From Isoetes taiwanensis (lineage: Eukaryota; Streptophyta; Lycopodiopsida; Isoetales; Isoetaceae), in NCBI GenBank assembly GCA_021234155.1, contig JAJEKV010000064.1, forward strand, positions 1,676,001 to 1,740,000: DNA of 64,000 bases, in the 5' to 3' direction. The notes beneath the pieces were generated by a model. It saw only the letters and a program-made list of their open reading frames with translations, had not been told where the DNA came from and ran no database searches. Each line of letters opens with the position of its first letter. Position 1 is the first letter of the stretch. Shown in pieces: positions 46,425 to 58,650 of this stretch. The position numbers and the translations under genes were made by a program.

Positions 46425-47907
46425 CTAGTTCATCACCGAGCCACCCTGCGCATGCCTTATGACCACATCTAATTGACGTATCTCCTGAATAAGCAATGCC
46501 CTTGCAAGGCTCATATGAGACCGCAATGTGTGCAACTCAGAAACTAGGATGCCCAAGTGCTCCCACTCCACAACAGATATGGCACTATCAATGGACATAT
46601 AGAATGCCCTGAGCTGCCGCCTAAGCACACAGAGTGATGCTGCAATCCTATGCGCCTTAGTGCCCACCTGAATGAGATTATTAACAAACTCCTGAGTGGA
46701 GAACGCTGCCTCTGGTTTAGCTGAATACACAGGGTCGGGATGGGATGCATCTATGGCAGATGAAATGAAAGACTGTGGCAAGCATACAACTGGTTCCTCC
46801 ATACCAACAACTGGGTCCGGGTCACCCTCCATTACTCCTACAACTGTACAACAAACAAATACATGAAAACAATAAAAGTGAATTGTACAATCAACACCCA
46901 AGCAAGTCTATCAACCAAAAGCCATCGTGCGATCACCCTTGTGGACAGGGATATAATCCACAACAGGCTCGAGTATCACGACATCAAGGCTATTTGCACT
47001 GTAAGAAACATCATGTATGTCTTCAAAAGTATTGTCCTCCTCATCAACAGGAATAACATCATCCCCAATAACGCCTACGCCCAGGCCCATTCCTTTCCAC
47101 AGGCAAAGCCTGCTAGCAAACCAAATAAGATCGTCCTCATGTCGGACGGCTTGCAGTGGACTAGGATTTAGCAACACTCTCCAGGCTGCTCGAACACGGT
47201 GCCCATTGATATGAGCCGTGTTTGAAGGTATGATCCAAGAGCTAGACAAAGTAAACTTCCTAGATAGAATCATTCTAGCCAAAGTATACAACAGACTAGC
47301 AGTCAGCCTATGATTGCCATGGTACGTAATTGACAAAATGTGCAGCTTTATTCAAAAGATTCTTATTGTCAAGAACACCAAGGTTCTTCATATCACCAGC
47401 CCCCCATCTCAAATACAGATCTTTTCCCTTCTCAATAGCAGCTTCACTGACATTATGGAGGTGACAGACGTAGTGGGCTTTGCCAACATCTTTCATGTAA
47501 TACCCAATCATGCCTTCAAAGCAATGAAGGGAATTGTTATTCAGGGCCTTGCATACCAGAATCACATTTGGTGGCTTTGAGACCAAATTGAAATCCTTCT
47601 TTATAGCATCGTTCATGACCCTGGGGCTCTTGAACCGGGCTCTGAAAACAGCCTGGCAGTGCAAGTGATCCACACTTGCACCACGCTCCATGGCCACGGC
47701 TCCAGCCAAACACCTTTGATTGCAAAAACCAACAAGGGCATCACAAAAACTTGTGGGCACATCTTGCCTAGAAGACCCAGGGTCACACTCACATCTATGG
47801 CAATCCAATCCTGATAAGAGAAGCACCAGCAGAATGCCAGAATGCCCTCCAATATGAGGCTCTCCAGAACAGGGCCCAATTTTCAAGGAGCTCAAAGAAG
47901 AAAGCAC
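46425..47907 (-). pseudogene. Rep-class HUH endonuclease gene (Replitron-like), probably frameshifted
   Basis: The frame 47308-47907 holds MERGASVDHLHCQ, with the two-histidine HUH motif at 47659-47667, and GMIGYYMKDVGKAHY, a YxxK-type catalytic motif at about 47492-47503, followed by HNVSEAAIEKGKDLY. HUH endonucleases nick one DNA strand and form a covalent Tyr-DNA link. The spacing and the GMIGY.MKD context resemble, from memory, Replitron-type proteins more than Helitron (no helicase seen). Near 47310-47336 the frame changes by one; the continuation (46911-47330) carries SSSWIIPSNTAHINGHRVRAAWRVLL. A plausible third exon (46425-46855) starts after TTTGTTTGTTGTACAG and is helical. An upstream non-coding or N-terminal exon ends at a GTACAG-GTAAGT donor near 47990. 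Ends of the element were not found. Confidence 0.6.
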
Positions 47908-48279
47908 AGTCTAGGCAATACCCTTCCCATTCCTCACTGCTCTCTTCAAAGACATCACAAAAAAAACAAGCAACAAACATTACTTACCTGTACCAGAAAT
48001 TGGCTGACAGAAACCTGGAGATGTCCTTCCGAAGAGCGAAGACAATCCCTACTTATTGTGTGGCTGAAATCAGAAAGGATGGCAGAGCAACGACACATAC
48101 CCAGTGCTACCTTTGCCATCTCCGCCATGCCCATCTCCCGACCACGCGAACACAGCCAGTTCCGACCAACCCAGGCGCAGATTCGAGTCCTAGATTTCCC
48201 CTGTTTCGAATTCACACTGCCAGCCATATTTCCATACGAACACGCATACCAATCGCGCAAAATCTTAAGTTATAAACAT

Positions 48280-49715
48280 ACCCTTCCTCATTTCGGCCAC
48301 ATAATTGCTAATTTTAGGGATGCTTAAAATCTTGAGCCTTTTTGAGTTATTCAAATAGTTTTTGTGGAAGGAATGGATTTGATTTGGCGAAAAGTAGAAA
48401 GTGGCTGCTCTTGACACGAACTTCCATGGCCAAATCCTCTGTGTCTACTACAATTGCTTATTTTGAAGAAGCAGGGCAAGGCAGTTTCATAGCAGAGGAG
48501 CCACTGCTAGTCAGCTACAGCGGTTTCATTATTCTTTGTGTTGTCTGTCTGAATATGTCATTTGCTTCTTATAAAAGAGTTTGACAATGCGTTAAGTCCG
48601 ATTGGGGCGCAAGGGCTCTTCTTCTCCACCTTGTTTTCTTCACAGCTTGTTTTGTATGCATTTGCTAGCCCGCTTGCAGATGGAAGAGTTGGAAAGTTCC
48701 GGTGGCAGAGCTTCGTTTCCTACAGAATCTCAATGAGCTCCAGGCCGTCTTTCTTGGTGGGGTTGAATGAATGCTCTGTTATGTCTGGGATGCGATGCGT
48801 TAACTTGGCAACTGGTTGGGCTCTGGGCCATTCGACTGCAGGAGGCACGTCAAGATTTCTGACTCTCCAACAATGGCCTGCAAACTTGATATGCTGACTG
48901 TGCAAGGGTTACTAAATTCATCAATGAATTCGCTATTGTGAAAGCTTTATTATTGGCTAATCTTCGCTGCACCATTGATTCGTGCAAGAGAATGAAACGT
49001 CAAAAAAATAGTGACCTTTCATGGGGGAAATTCTGTGGAATCTCCCATAATCTGAAGGTCCAAAATTAACAACACGAAAATGAATAATAAAGGTAGCGAT
49101 ACATTCGATAGATTTTTTGATACCTATTTTCAATGCTAATACGTCACTGCATGGCATGGCATGCGATATAATTCTTAACAAAAATTTTTGACGTGTGTAG
49201 GATTTTGTTGCTTTGCTTTCACGATGAAGCCAGGTGCGAAACGAAATATGGCCAAAGAGGCGGATCGTGGAAGCAGCATGTCATTATTTTTCAGTCATGT
49301 TTATGTCATTGTTTTTCAGTCTTATCCACCAGGATGATCCTTCAAAATGTCCTTCATCAAATCCATTGCTTTTTGTAGAAAACTTCGCTTTTTCTGACTG
49401 GGCGATGCAAAGGAGAAATTTTTTTTATACAATAAATGAATTGACTGACCTGGGCTCTTCTTGATTTCTCAATTGTGCTCTATGAATAGAAATGGGCCGG
49501 ACTATCTGTGATTTTATGCTAAGTCTTTGTCTAGCAAAACAGCATCGCTTGGAGTTTTCAGAACAGCTCGATTTCAGAGTAATACTGTATAAATTACAAT
49601 GTGATCCTTTAGGCATAAGTCATTTTATTCGAGCTTTGCAAATGTGCGAAGCAGTAGGAGAGACAATATGATTTAGTTTTTTGATGTTGGAAGGAGGAGG
49701 AAGTTAGTATCTGAC
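48280..49715. other. Spacer without recognised gene
   Basis: AT-rich with short ORFs on both strands. No family resemblance was seen. Confidence 0.4.
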
Positions 49716-49719
49716 CTTA

Positions 49720-50034
49720 ACAACCTGGCCCTCAAGTTTTAAGGCTGAGATCATATCTCAGCCATTAGTTACAAGAGTGTTACTCACCAGTAACACATTA
49801 AAAAGTGCATAAACACCTAGTTTGTTACGCCAAATGGCCATAAACACCTAGCTTGTTATGAAAACCACCATAAAACCACCACAAAACCACTATAAAACTC
49901 TCGGGCCCAGGTTGTTAAGGCTGGATAACACCCTAGAACTCAGGTGTTATGCCCTACTATAACAAACTCGGGCCTCCGGCCCTCGTTTGTTATAATAGGG
50001 TATAACATCCTCGTTCCAGGGTGTTATCCCTCTC
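49720..50034. mobile_element. Relative of the 338-bp insertion
   Basis: It starts ACAACCTGGCCC after TTA, has a perfect hairpin GGCTGAGATC-ATATCTCAGCC at the same offset as the element at 18806, and ends GTTATCCCTCTC. The interior contains many GTTAT/TAACA words and a palindromic CGGGCCTCCGGCCC centre. A clean TTA duplication is not present on the right side (ATA). Confidence 0.65.
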
Positions 50035-50039
50035 ATAAC

Positions 50040-50780
50040 CCTACTGCAAGGATGCAGGCATTTGTTGAGCAGACCAAGCTTCTTCTTTATGTACATTATC
50101 CACATAAACTCGGATCTATCCTCATACGATACCTTTTAGATCTAAATCTATGATGTTGCTTCCAATCCCAAAGACTATAGTCCTATGATATGAAAATCCC
50201 ACAAGAACTTTTCTCAAACTATTAGACTTAATCAGTAAATTTACAAATTTTTTATTTCGCAGTGCCTCAACAATGCGATGCTTATCAAGGCGAAACAAGC
50301 TACAACTCCAAGGGCCTATAGATTAACTTTATATGTGTAATGCATGTCAGAATATTTGAGCCTGCGTTAAAATGCTATAAAACACCTTTTTGTGTGCAGG
50401 ATTAACCATCTAAATATATAGCGGCAGATCATAGATGTAAGCATTCAATAGATGCATCTAGAGGTCTCAGCAAGCTCTCCCTGTAATGATAACGATTGTA
50501 CATTTAGGTAATTCTTGAAGCATTCCCTTTGTTATTTGTCATTGCATTCCTTTTGCTCTCTATCACTATAATATAGATCTTATCATGCTAGCCGACATGA
50601 ATGTTTCTATGGGAAATCAAGCTCACACTACACCTAGATCTGCTAAGCTCAACGGGGTTGCAAAAGAAAAAAAAAACTTCTTGCTCTGCTTTTGCAACTG
50701 TCAGCTAATGCTACTGTAAACTTGCCATTTATTTATTTATCTAATGCTCATTTAGGACCTTGAGAGGCCATGGAGCACTA
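50040..50780. other. Spacer
   Basis: AT-rich with no recognised gene. The 3' UTR of the LINE reading leftward from 54 kb should occupy the right part. Confidence 0.35.
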
Positions 50781-50784
50781 ATAT

Positions 50785-50994
50785 TTACAACTTTATAAAA
50801 AATGATCGGTGTGTATCCACCTTGCTTATATACTCTCCTAACAAATATGGTTCCAAATTCAACAATGCGGGAAAGTCTTCCATGTGTATGCTGAACTCAT
50901 CTTTAATATGCTCATAAGCTGAGCAATGTAGAAATGTATGTGCCTCATCCTCTACATCTCCCGAACCACATATCTCACACTTCCTGTCTCCCAT
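50785..50994 (-). pseudogene. LINE C-terminal zinc segment
   Basis: KCEICGSGDVEDEAHTFLHCSAYEHIKDEF, the C-x2-C...H...C module expected after the RT. It is separated from the RT core only by the inserted hAT MITE. Confidence 0.75.
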
Positions 50995-51180
50995 GGGAAC
51001 TTTGAACCACCTGCCTACTTCAATTCCCAGACGACGAGAACTGGTTTTGTACCTGGCTATAATCTTTTGGAATATCTGAACATAAGTAAGCTTGACGTGA
51101 CGTTAAAACTACTATCTATCTATCTATCTATAGTGTACCATTCTACTACCTGGGGCAGCCCATAAGTAATCTATTGCAAG

Positions 51181-51788
51181 CAGGGATAGGTTCAATATCA
51201 GATAATGCTTTTATAATGTAATACGATTTTCGCTTGATATCAAGACAAATTTGACGTTTAATACGTCAAAAATACGTCAAAAAAAATTTCCGGCGTCGAA
51301 AAAATTTCGCGTTAAAAAAAAAAAAAAAAATCGCGTAAGCGAAACCTTGTTTCGCTTTTAAAAAAAAAAAGAAAAAAAAGAATTATTATTATTATTATTG
51401 CGGTGACCCTCGCCTGGCATGCCACATTGAATTGTGCCATGCCAAGGGTGGGTGTCATTGCTGACGCGGAAAAAAAAAATTTTTTTGAATTTTTTTTTTC
51501 GAAAAAAAAAAATTTGAATTTTCGCGTAAGCGAAACTGAAGGTTTTGCTTACGCGAAAATTCAAAAATTCGTTTTTTTTTTTTTTTTTTTTTATAGTTTA
51601 AACCGGAGGTTTTCGCTTTAAACTTTTTTCGCCGCATAAGCTAAACTGAAGGTTTCAACTACGTTGAAAATTTTTCCTACTTGGGTAGGTTAAAAAAATA
51701 CGAAAAATACATATTTAACCTAAAAATACGTATTTTTAGACTTTATACGTCCGAAAAAATAATTTAATACGTATAGAACCTATCCCTG
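51181..51788. mobile_element. hAT-type MITE
   Basis: The 608-bp element has terminal inverted repeats CAGGGATAGGTTC and GAACCTATCCCTG (13 bp perfect) and a perfect 8-bp target duplication ATTGCAAG (51173-51180, 51789-51796), both diagnostic of hAT transposons. No ORF for a transposase. Subterminal TACGTC/TACGTA words repeat at both ends. The interior contains GCGTAAGCGAAAC motifs in both orientations and a palindrome around TGGCATGCCA...TGCCATGCCA. It splits a LINE between RT and zinc segment. Confidence 0.92.
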
Positions 51789-51862
51789 ATTGCAAGTCTT
51801 TCCAATATGGCTCTTGCCTCCTTTTTGTCACTAGGCCAATTGGCTTCTGATAGCCCCATTTA

Positions 51863-52660
51863 TTAGCCCAATTCCAAAAAATCTCTTAGCCACCCTTGCT
51901 CAAAGATTAGCCATAGCTTGATGGGAGATTCGAGGAAATGGACTCGCTCTCTAAGCCTATTTACAAAATTTACAGATTGGTATAGAGCTTCAAGCTCTAA
52001 TGGGAACATCCCAACTTCTGCAAGCATGATTGCATATGGAATTTGAGCTTTGATTCCCAGCTCCTCCCGCAAGAACATTTTCTGCACGGCTTCTATTTGG
52101 CTCCATAGCCTTGCTGAGCATCTTGGCCCCCATACTGGAGTTCCATATAGCAATACTGTTTGTACTAATGTTTTGAAAAGCATTTTTTTCAGCTCCCAAT
52201 CTATTAGAGATGCTTTATGACACCTCGTAAGCATACTATACAAAGCTGATTTACCTCCCATGACTCTTCTTTTTACACATTCCTTCCAATTGTATTTTGA
52301 AGCAAAATCAATGCCTAAATATTTGTAGCAGTCCACTATTTCAAGTGTATGTCCCTGGTAAAAGAAATCAGGTCTCTCCTTGGTTCCAAATATCATAATT
52401 TTGGATTTAGCCACATTCACTTTCATCCCCTTTGCCATGCAAAATAATTCTAGCCCGTGCAAGTGCTTCTGCAATATTTGTTTCTTGTTGGCTAATAACA
52501 CCACATCATCTGCATATAATAAGAGTTGGAAAAGGTATGTACCTATTTGTGTGCCTGATATAGACTGATTTTTCAGCCATTCTTCTAGTTCATCAATGAA
52601 TATGCCAAATAGAGTTGGAGATAACCGGCACTCCTGACGTACCCCCACCGTGCTTCTCAC
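51863..52660 (-). pseudogene. LINE RT core
   Basis: 265 residues with VGVRQECRLSPTLFGIFIDELEEWL (motif B, Gly changed to Glu), LLLYADDVVLLA (catalytic), KYLGIDFASK and the thumb with GTPVWGPRCSARLWSQ. The start at 52660 abuts the preceding segment without the usual ~45 residues between motif A and B, implying an internal deletion. Confidence 0.85.
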
Positions 52661-53247
52661 TAATGTGCTTCTTTTGCAAAGTCAATAAATGCCACAAACA
52701 ATGTTGTATTTGGATTTCTAGCCTTCTCCACTAATACTCGAAGTGCAAGGGCATGGTCTAAGGTATTATGCCCCTTCCTAAAACCAGCCTGGTATGGAGA
52801 GCGCTTGCTATGTTCTTCTGCCCAAGAACTAAGTTTATATTCCAGGAGACTGCCCATAATTTTAGCAAATGTATTTCCAATTAGAATTGTTCTGTAATTT
52901 GCTACATCCTTCTTGTCACCTACTTTGTGAATTGGATGGACCATATTGGTCCTCCAACTATCAGGCAAACCACTTTTGAACCCTTCATTTATCAAGCCTG
53001 TAAGTGTGGACAAAGTCCTCTGTCCGCCCCATTTTAGGAGCTCCACACACACGCCATCCAAATCACATGCTTTATTATTAGCCATGTCACTTAATATCTC
53101 CTTCACCTCATGTTCTTTAAAAGCAATGCATGCGCTGAAGGCCATTCTTGGCATGCTATTCTGACCACTCTTTTCATAGAGGTCTTTTACTAGTTGCATC
53201 AGGGCATCTTCCCTTAAACTGGAGCGCTCAAATCTGCCCTTAAACAT
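52660..53247 (-). pseudogene. LINE RT N-terminal part
   Basis: Contains LSDMANNKACDLDGVCVELLKWGG, HPIHKVGDKKDVANYRTI, QAGFRKGHNTLDHALALRVL and ends in motif A, FVAFIDFAKEAH. The sequence after FIDF has lost the FDTV continuation. Confidence 0.85.
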
Positions 53248-53654
53248 ATCCCATAAGGCTTTTGGTGTACGTTTGAGGTGGCTCCGTCAATTCTCTTTGC
53301 TTTTTCTTGAAGTAATCGCGCTTCTTTTTTTCTCAATAGTTGCTTGTACCATTTTGGTTTACATATGCAGCTTTTTGGCAATCTGTTTCTAGCTATCTTG
53401 CATTCCTCATCCCACCATGCATTGCAGGGTCTCCCATGTATGCGCTTTTTGGTCACACCAAATGTTTGCTCTGCAGCATCCAATATTAACCCCGTAAAAT
53501 GGTTTGCATCTGCTACAAATTGTCCTGACCATGTGGCTTGTTCCAATAAATCTTCAATGCACTTTTTATATGCTTCATGTAGGGTGTAATTCACTTTAAT
53601 CTTAGGATGAAAGGGCTGCTGCTGTAAATTAGCTTCATGACATGTTTTAAGCAT
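53214..53654 (-). pseudogene. LINE endonuclease-RT linker
   Basis: 146 residues including NAWWDEECKIARNRLPK and a Lys/Arg-rich KKEARLLQEKAKR stretch, the usual connection between APE endonuclease and RT. Confidence 0.7.
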
Positions 53655-53755
53655 TATAAATAGGGGTTATGATCAGATTCTGGAAGCTTTTCACCAATCC
53701 AGAAGTCCTTAATCATACGTGCATCTTTAGCCAACAAATAATCAATTGTGCTTGC

Positions 53756-54040
53756 TCAAAAGTGGCTTAGAAACGTAAACTTTCCTGAATTCATGAAAGA
53801 GCCAATGCCATTGATGGTTTTTAGCCCACACATTGTTCCAAACTCTACGAGTAGTTCACCCATGCTATTGGACATAATGTCTTCAGATGTTCTCATATAA
53901 ATTGGATCCAAAATCTCATCTAAATTTGCATCCGAGATATCAGCAAATGCTTTTACTTGCTTGTCACATGTGCGCCCATTAAAGTCTCCCAGAATGAAGA
54001 TCTCACCAAGACTACTAAAGTGCAAGACATCTGAGCACAA
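53756..54040 (-). pseudogene. LINE APE-type endonuclease fragment
   Basis: Contains EIFILGDFNGRTCD (GDFN active-site motif) and NSMGELLVEFGTMCGLKTING, as in plant LINE endonucleases that nick target DNA. The N-terminal half is missing; similarity stops near 54040, where a duplicated non-LINE segment begins. Confidence 0.8.
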
Positions 54041-54160
54041 GTTACTGAAAGGATCCTCTTTTATTTAACGTTCTCTTATTATACACAGAAGCATTAAGAG
54101 ATGCAAAATAGCATACAACAAATGCCATAATAGTATCTATTGCGTGCATTGTCATCTTCG

Positions 54161-54552
54161 TGGCCATTTCAATTGAATGTCTATATTGACCATTGTTCCA
54201 TGATTTCACATTTGACAGAATGTGGAGGAATATATTATGCTTGATGGTGCATACTCTATGATACCATGTGACTCTACTCCTAAGGTTCCTATTCAGGAGC
54301 ATGGTAGATGTTGTGACTCAGCATGGACCTGCAAGAGTAGTGGATTTTGATTGGTTCACTTTTCGGCATTCATCTAGAAGACTAGATTTGCATAACCCAC
54401 TCCACAACTTAGTGGGTAGAAAGATACATTAGAATACCATTCTGTATGCTTTCTTTTAGATAAATTGTAAAAAGAATTCAGATTTGTGCTGTGGAGGTTT
54501 TGCAAATAATATTTCTGGAATAAATTATATCCCCTCTTTCAATACAATTGTT
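54161..54552. repeat. Direct repeat, copy 1
   Basis: From CATTTCAATTGAATGTCTATATT to CCCTCTTTCAATACAATTGTT, repeated at 54842-55242 with a period of about 685 bases and roughly 88 per cent identity by eye. Function unknown; no ORF shared. Confidence 0.85.
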
Positions 54553-54841
54553 TAAAATCCTTTAAGCATACATGTCACGCTTGGACCCAGTTTAACCTTA
54601 AGAGCAATTGCTTGAAGGATCCCATAGATGCATTGTAGAAATACATTTCACTATTACTCTAAAGTAACATTAGGGATTGGGAACCAGAAGCAATGTTTAT
54701 ATAACGGATGATGAATTTAGATGTTGCAAGTATGGTGAGAAAGCAGTATACATGTTTTGTTGTAAGTTGTCTAATTCTTGTTTTTAATGATTTGCATATG
54801 AATCATTTTAGTACTGACAGTGATAAGCTTGCAACTTCGTT

Positions 54842-55242
54842 CCATTTCAATTGAATATGTCTATATTAAGCATTGTTCTATGATTTCACATTTTACAGAA
54901 TGTGGAGGAATATATTATGCCTAACGGTGCATACTCTATGATACTATGTGACTTTGCTCCTAAGGTTCCTATTCAAGAGCATGGTAGATGTTGTGACTCG
55001 TTGTGGATCTGCAAGAGTAGGTGGGTTTTGACTGCTTGACTTTTTGGTATTCATCTAGAAGACTAGATTTGTATAAGCCACTCTCCATAACTTGGTGGTT
55101 AGAGATACATTAGAATATTAGAATATTATTTTGTATGCTTCCTTTTAGATAAATTTCAAAAAGAATCCAGATTTATGATGTACAAGTTCTGCAAGTAATA
55201 TCATTGGGATAAACATATCCCCTCTTTCAATACAATTGTTCT
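54842..55242. repeat. Direct repeat, copy 2
   Basis: Second copy of the unit at 54161. Copy-specific changes include a local duplication TTAGAATATTAGAATATTA. Confidence 0.85.
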
Positions 55243-55249
55243 GGGAAGG

Positions 55250-58200
55250 GACTCGCAAAGAACACAAAAACCGGCCGACCACCAGAGAACTTCCTTATCT
55301 ACAAGCCCAGCCGACGGGAAACGTCTAAATGTCGAGCAACGTCACGAACCATATAGCGAGAGGGAGAGAAAGATGATCGCCATCTGCCGTGAACATGAAC
55401 ATCAACACGTGGAACTCCCCGGGCAGTTATTGCAGACGGAAGAGGAAGACGCCCAATGACGATGCCTGCGACTATGTGGACGAACAACATCATGCATGCC
55501 CTCGTATTGCCGCGAGCTGAAAAAAACATCGTGGATCAAACAACAAAGAGGTTCAAGGCGAGAGAATGATAAGATGGCTACGGTCGCATGAGGAGGAAAA
55601 AGGGAAGGTCTACGTCGAAGGTAAGGCAAAGGATACATAAGAGATAAAAGCCGAGAGTGCAAGGATGAGGTGGAAGGCAAGGAGGTTAGCCAAATGACAT
55701 ATGATGCGAAGTGGCGACTTGAACACAAAATGATGACATAATGATATGTAGAGACAAGCAAATGAAAAATTGGGACATTGACGTGCCTTACAATAACAAG
55801 GGGTCAAATAATAATGGACAAGGTTGAGTTAGACTCATGTATGCGAAATGTCTGCCCAAATATGGACTAAATATAGGCAGAACTAAACAAATTGAATAAG
55901 CGGCATTTACAAAAATGGGGGATGAGGTGAAAAAGGTTGCAGACACATTAGCGCAAAGCCAAGAGGAAGGTTGAAGAAGAATAGGAGAGCGAAGGTGTTA
56001 AGGTCTGATTCAGATTAGCATAGTAGAAAAGTGTGGTGATATCATAAGAAAAATAATACCACATGCCTAACGCCATGAGTAAATGCCCCAGCCATGAGTA
56101 AATGCCCCAATATGAATGATACTTTTACACATGAGGGATGAGATTGAGGGAGAGGTTATAGACATGTTAGCACAACTCAAGAGGAAGGTCAAGAAGGAAA
56201 TTGAGATTAAAGTCAATGCGGACCACATCATAGATCGAGCAAAAATGAGGCTCAAGTAGTCAAAAGTAAGGTTATGGCCAACGGAAAGAGACGGAAGTCA
56301 AAAGTGCCAAGGTTGGGGTGGCGGGCAAGGAGATTAGCCATTTGGTAGAAAAGGACAAATGAGAACACAATGACTAGGTAAAATGGCATATTATATATAA
56401 AGCTAGTGCCATACATATGGTCTACAATAATAAAGCAAAAGAAGTAATGGACATGATAAATGAACAAAAAACACAATGACTATGAACTGACATGTTAAGA
56501 GTAAAGCTATCCATGGAAAGAGTTAGCTACTAAAAAGGAGAGAGTTGAGGTGTTAGTTGTAGACAAAGTCAAGACGGAAAAACATAGGTGGCTATGGCAG
56601 ATGCACTGCTTCTCGTGAATGAGATCCAATCAATCGAATGGTTAAGAGGCCTATGTGGAAATGGACAAGTGAGCAAAACGATAGAAATTAAGGTTGAGGT
56701 GAGGGGCAAAGTACAGAAATTGAAGTCAAAACTAAGTGAGATCGAACTTTAGAGTTTGGATGAGCAGTGGGACAAAGTCACAAAGAAAATATAATGTACC
56801 ATAGTATGAAATGAGAGCATAATGATAAAGAATCAACATCTTTAGAATATCTAAACTCAAAGCAAAAGGACAAAGACATATGGAAAATTTTGATTCAATA
56901 GTGTGATAAATATCCAAATATTCCGCAACTCACAAGAAATATATAAACATATAAAACATAGCCCACTCGAAAACTAAAGGTGCAGCTCACCCGGATCGGG
57001 TTTAAAGACATAATCTATATCCATAGAATCACTCAACTCAAACGGAAAAATGCAGAGAATTAAAACAATAGCAATATGCAGATCGTTCTAATCATTGAAA
57101 GAAATGTGGCAACTTATATAAAAGATGCATCAAATTCCAATGCACAAGAATATAAGTATCGTGCAACCAAAAATCGAAAATTGAAAGGCAAAAAGTTCCG
57201 CAGGTCCTACCATATGGAAGATCACCATGTCTGTAGGGGAAACTAAGCCAAGGTATATGAAGATGTGATGTCCCGAGGATGTGCAAAACTTGCAACTGAT
57301 GAAGATGCCCATGTCACAAATCATATCTTCCCAAGGATGGCAAAACCACTACAAATTAGTAACAAGATTAGAGAAGGTATCTCCAACAATACATGGCATG
57401 ATGATGCCCCAAGAAGTATCAAAAAGAGATAAAAAAATGGTAATTGAGCTCTGGAAATCGAGCACAAAGGAAATTTTCCAACCTAGGTAAGCCCCACCAT
57501 CAGGAACTCAAGAAAATCAACAAATTGTAAATCACGTAGTCTTCACATAGAAGCAAAGGCAAGTTCGTCACTCAAACTCCCGCACTAGTAAAAAATGTGG
57601 AAAAGACAAACCATGTAGGAAAACAATATCATGAATGACTAAGATGGCATACTATATAGACATGCATAAAACCGTATAAAACTTAAAGATGGAGGTGAGG
57701 ACCTCTAGATGTCGAGGTGCAAAAACTCCCATCAAAAGGCAAGCTCAAAAAAGCCCTCAAGGGCAGTATGAAAACGTATAAGTTTGTTTTCATACCCAAA
57801 TTGTACATATGACAAGAATTGAAAGTATCCATATGCACAATCGTCGCGTGCTTCTTCATTGGCAAATTTATCATGCTCTACGTTTTGATAGCCCACTAAC
57901 AGCAAAGGCTAAGCTAGGGATAACCATGGTGATTGCTAAGCTTCTCTTGTCTAATTCATGGAAGTCTGCCCGCTTAAAGAAACTGCCAAGAAATTGTGTT
58001 AACATGTTATGACACGTGGAATATAGGTATTCCATAAAGGTATGTACAACCATTAAATTTATGCAACATATATACGAGGATGGGCATAACCAAGGCTCTA
58101 ATCTTGGTTTATTTGAAATATCTAGAGTCATCCTAAAAATAAAAGCAGTGTCTACGTATAGAAGTGGCTCTTTTTGTAACTGTTGGGCAGCTCTTCTGAT

Positions 58201-58650
58201 CTCGCCAACAACCACAGTTCTGTCCACTTCTTCATCCTAGTAGTAGCATACTTGTTGATCCTTGTCAAACCTTCCTGGTAGTCTTGAATCAACTATTATG
58301 CATTTTTATTTGCCCTCTTCTCCTTAGCAGGAAGCTAACAAAATCTATGCCTTTGAGTGTGCAAATTGAAGTCGAAGATGAGGTAGTTTTGTTCTCTTTC
58401 TTTCTAAACTATCTACGCATATATTTTGAGCTTTCACAAAAGATGGCATTGTTTGGAGCTAAGATTTGACTGCAAATTCTAAAGCAGGAGCATCGTTTTA
58501 TATGGATATGAAGCCTCTAAAGCCAAATATGCTACTCTAATGAATCAAATGCTTGATAGCTAAGCTCTATAGAAAAATATATTCTACAGTCACAGATTAT
58601 ATGCACATAGGGGGGCTCCAACTTTAGCTCTAGAAATAGAAACAGATTCA
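55250..58650. other. Spacer without recognised gene
   Basis: Purine-biased on the plus strand (many AGGAAGGT, AAGAGG, GAGGTGA words). 55925-55985 and 56145-56205 share an imperfect repeat (GATGAG...TTAGC(A/G)CAA...CAAGAGGAAGGT). No convincing gene in either strand. Confidence 0.4.

Larger units (their letters stand above)
50785..54040 (-). mobile_element. LINE with endonuclease, RT and zinc segment, disrupted
   Basis: Minus-strand order: APE-type endonuclease (53756-54040), linker (53214-53654), RT N-terminus (52660-53247), RT core (51863-52660), then a hAT MITE (51181-51788) and the zinc segment (50785-50994). The element is broken by frameshifts and an internal deletion at the RT motif A-B junction. 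It is the most complete LINE in the window and belongs to the same broad family as the copy at 101-2510. Confidence 0.88.

Noticed and set aside
47308-47907. Geminivirus-type Rep integration
   Set aside because: HUH and YxxK motifs occur, but the spacing and the GMIGYYMKD context differ from geminivirus Rep, and no ATPase domain is seen.
46863-48330. Plus-strand ORFs across the HUH gene
   Set aside because: They are antisense shadows of the minus-strand coding frame.
49720-50034. Helitron interpretation
   Set aside because: A hairpin lies near one end, but there is no TC start or CTRR end and no A-T insertion signature.
51300-51640. Lys/Phe-rich ORFs around the A and T runs
   Set aside because: Low-complexity translation of the hAT MITE interior.
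55299-55807. Overlapping minus-strand ORFs rich in Ser and Leu
   Set aside because: They result from purine-rich plus-strand sequence; no domain or conservation signal.
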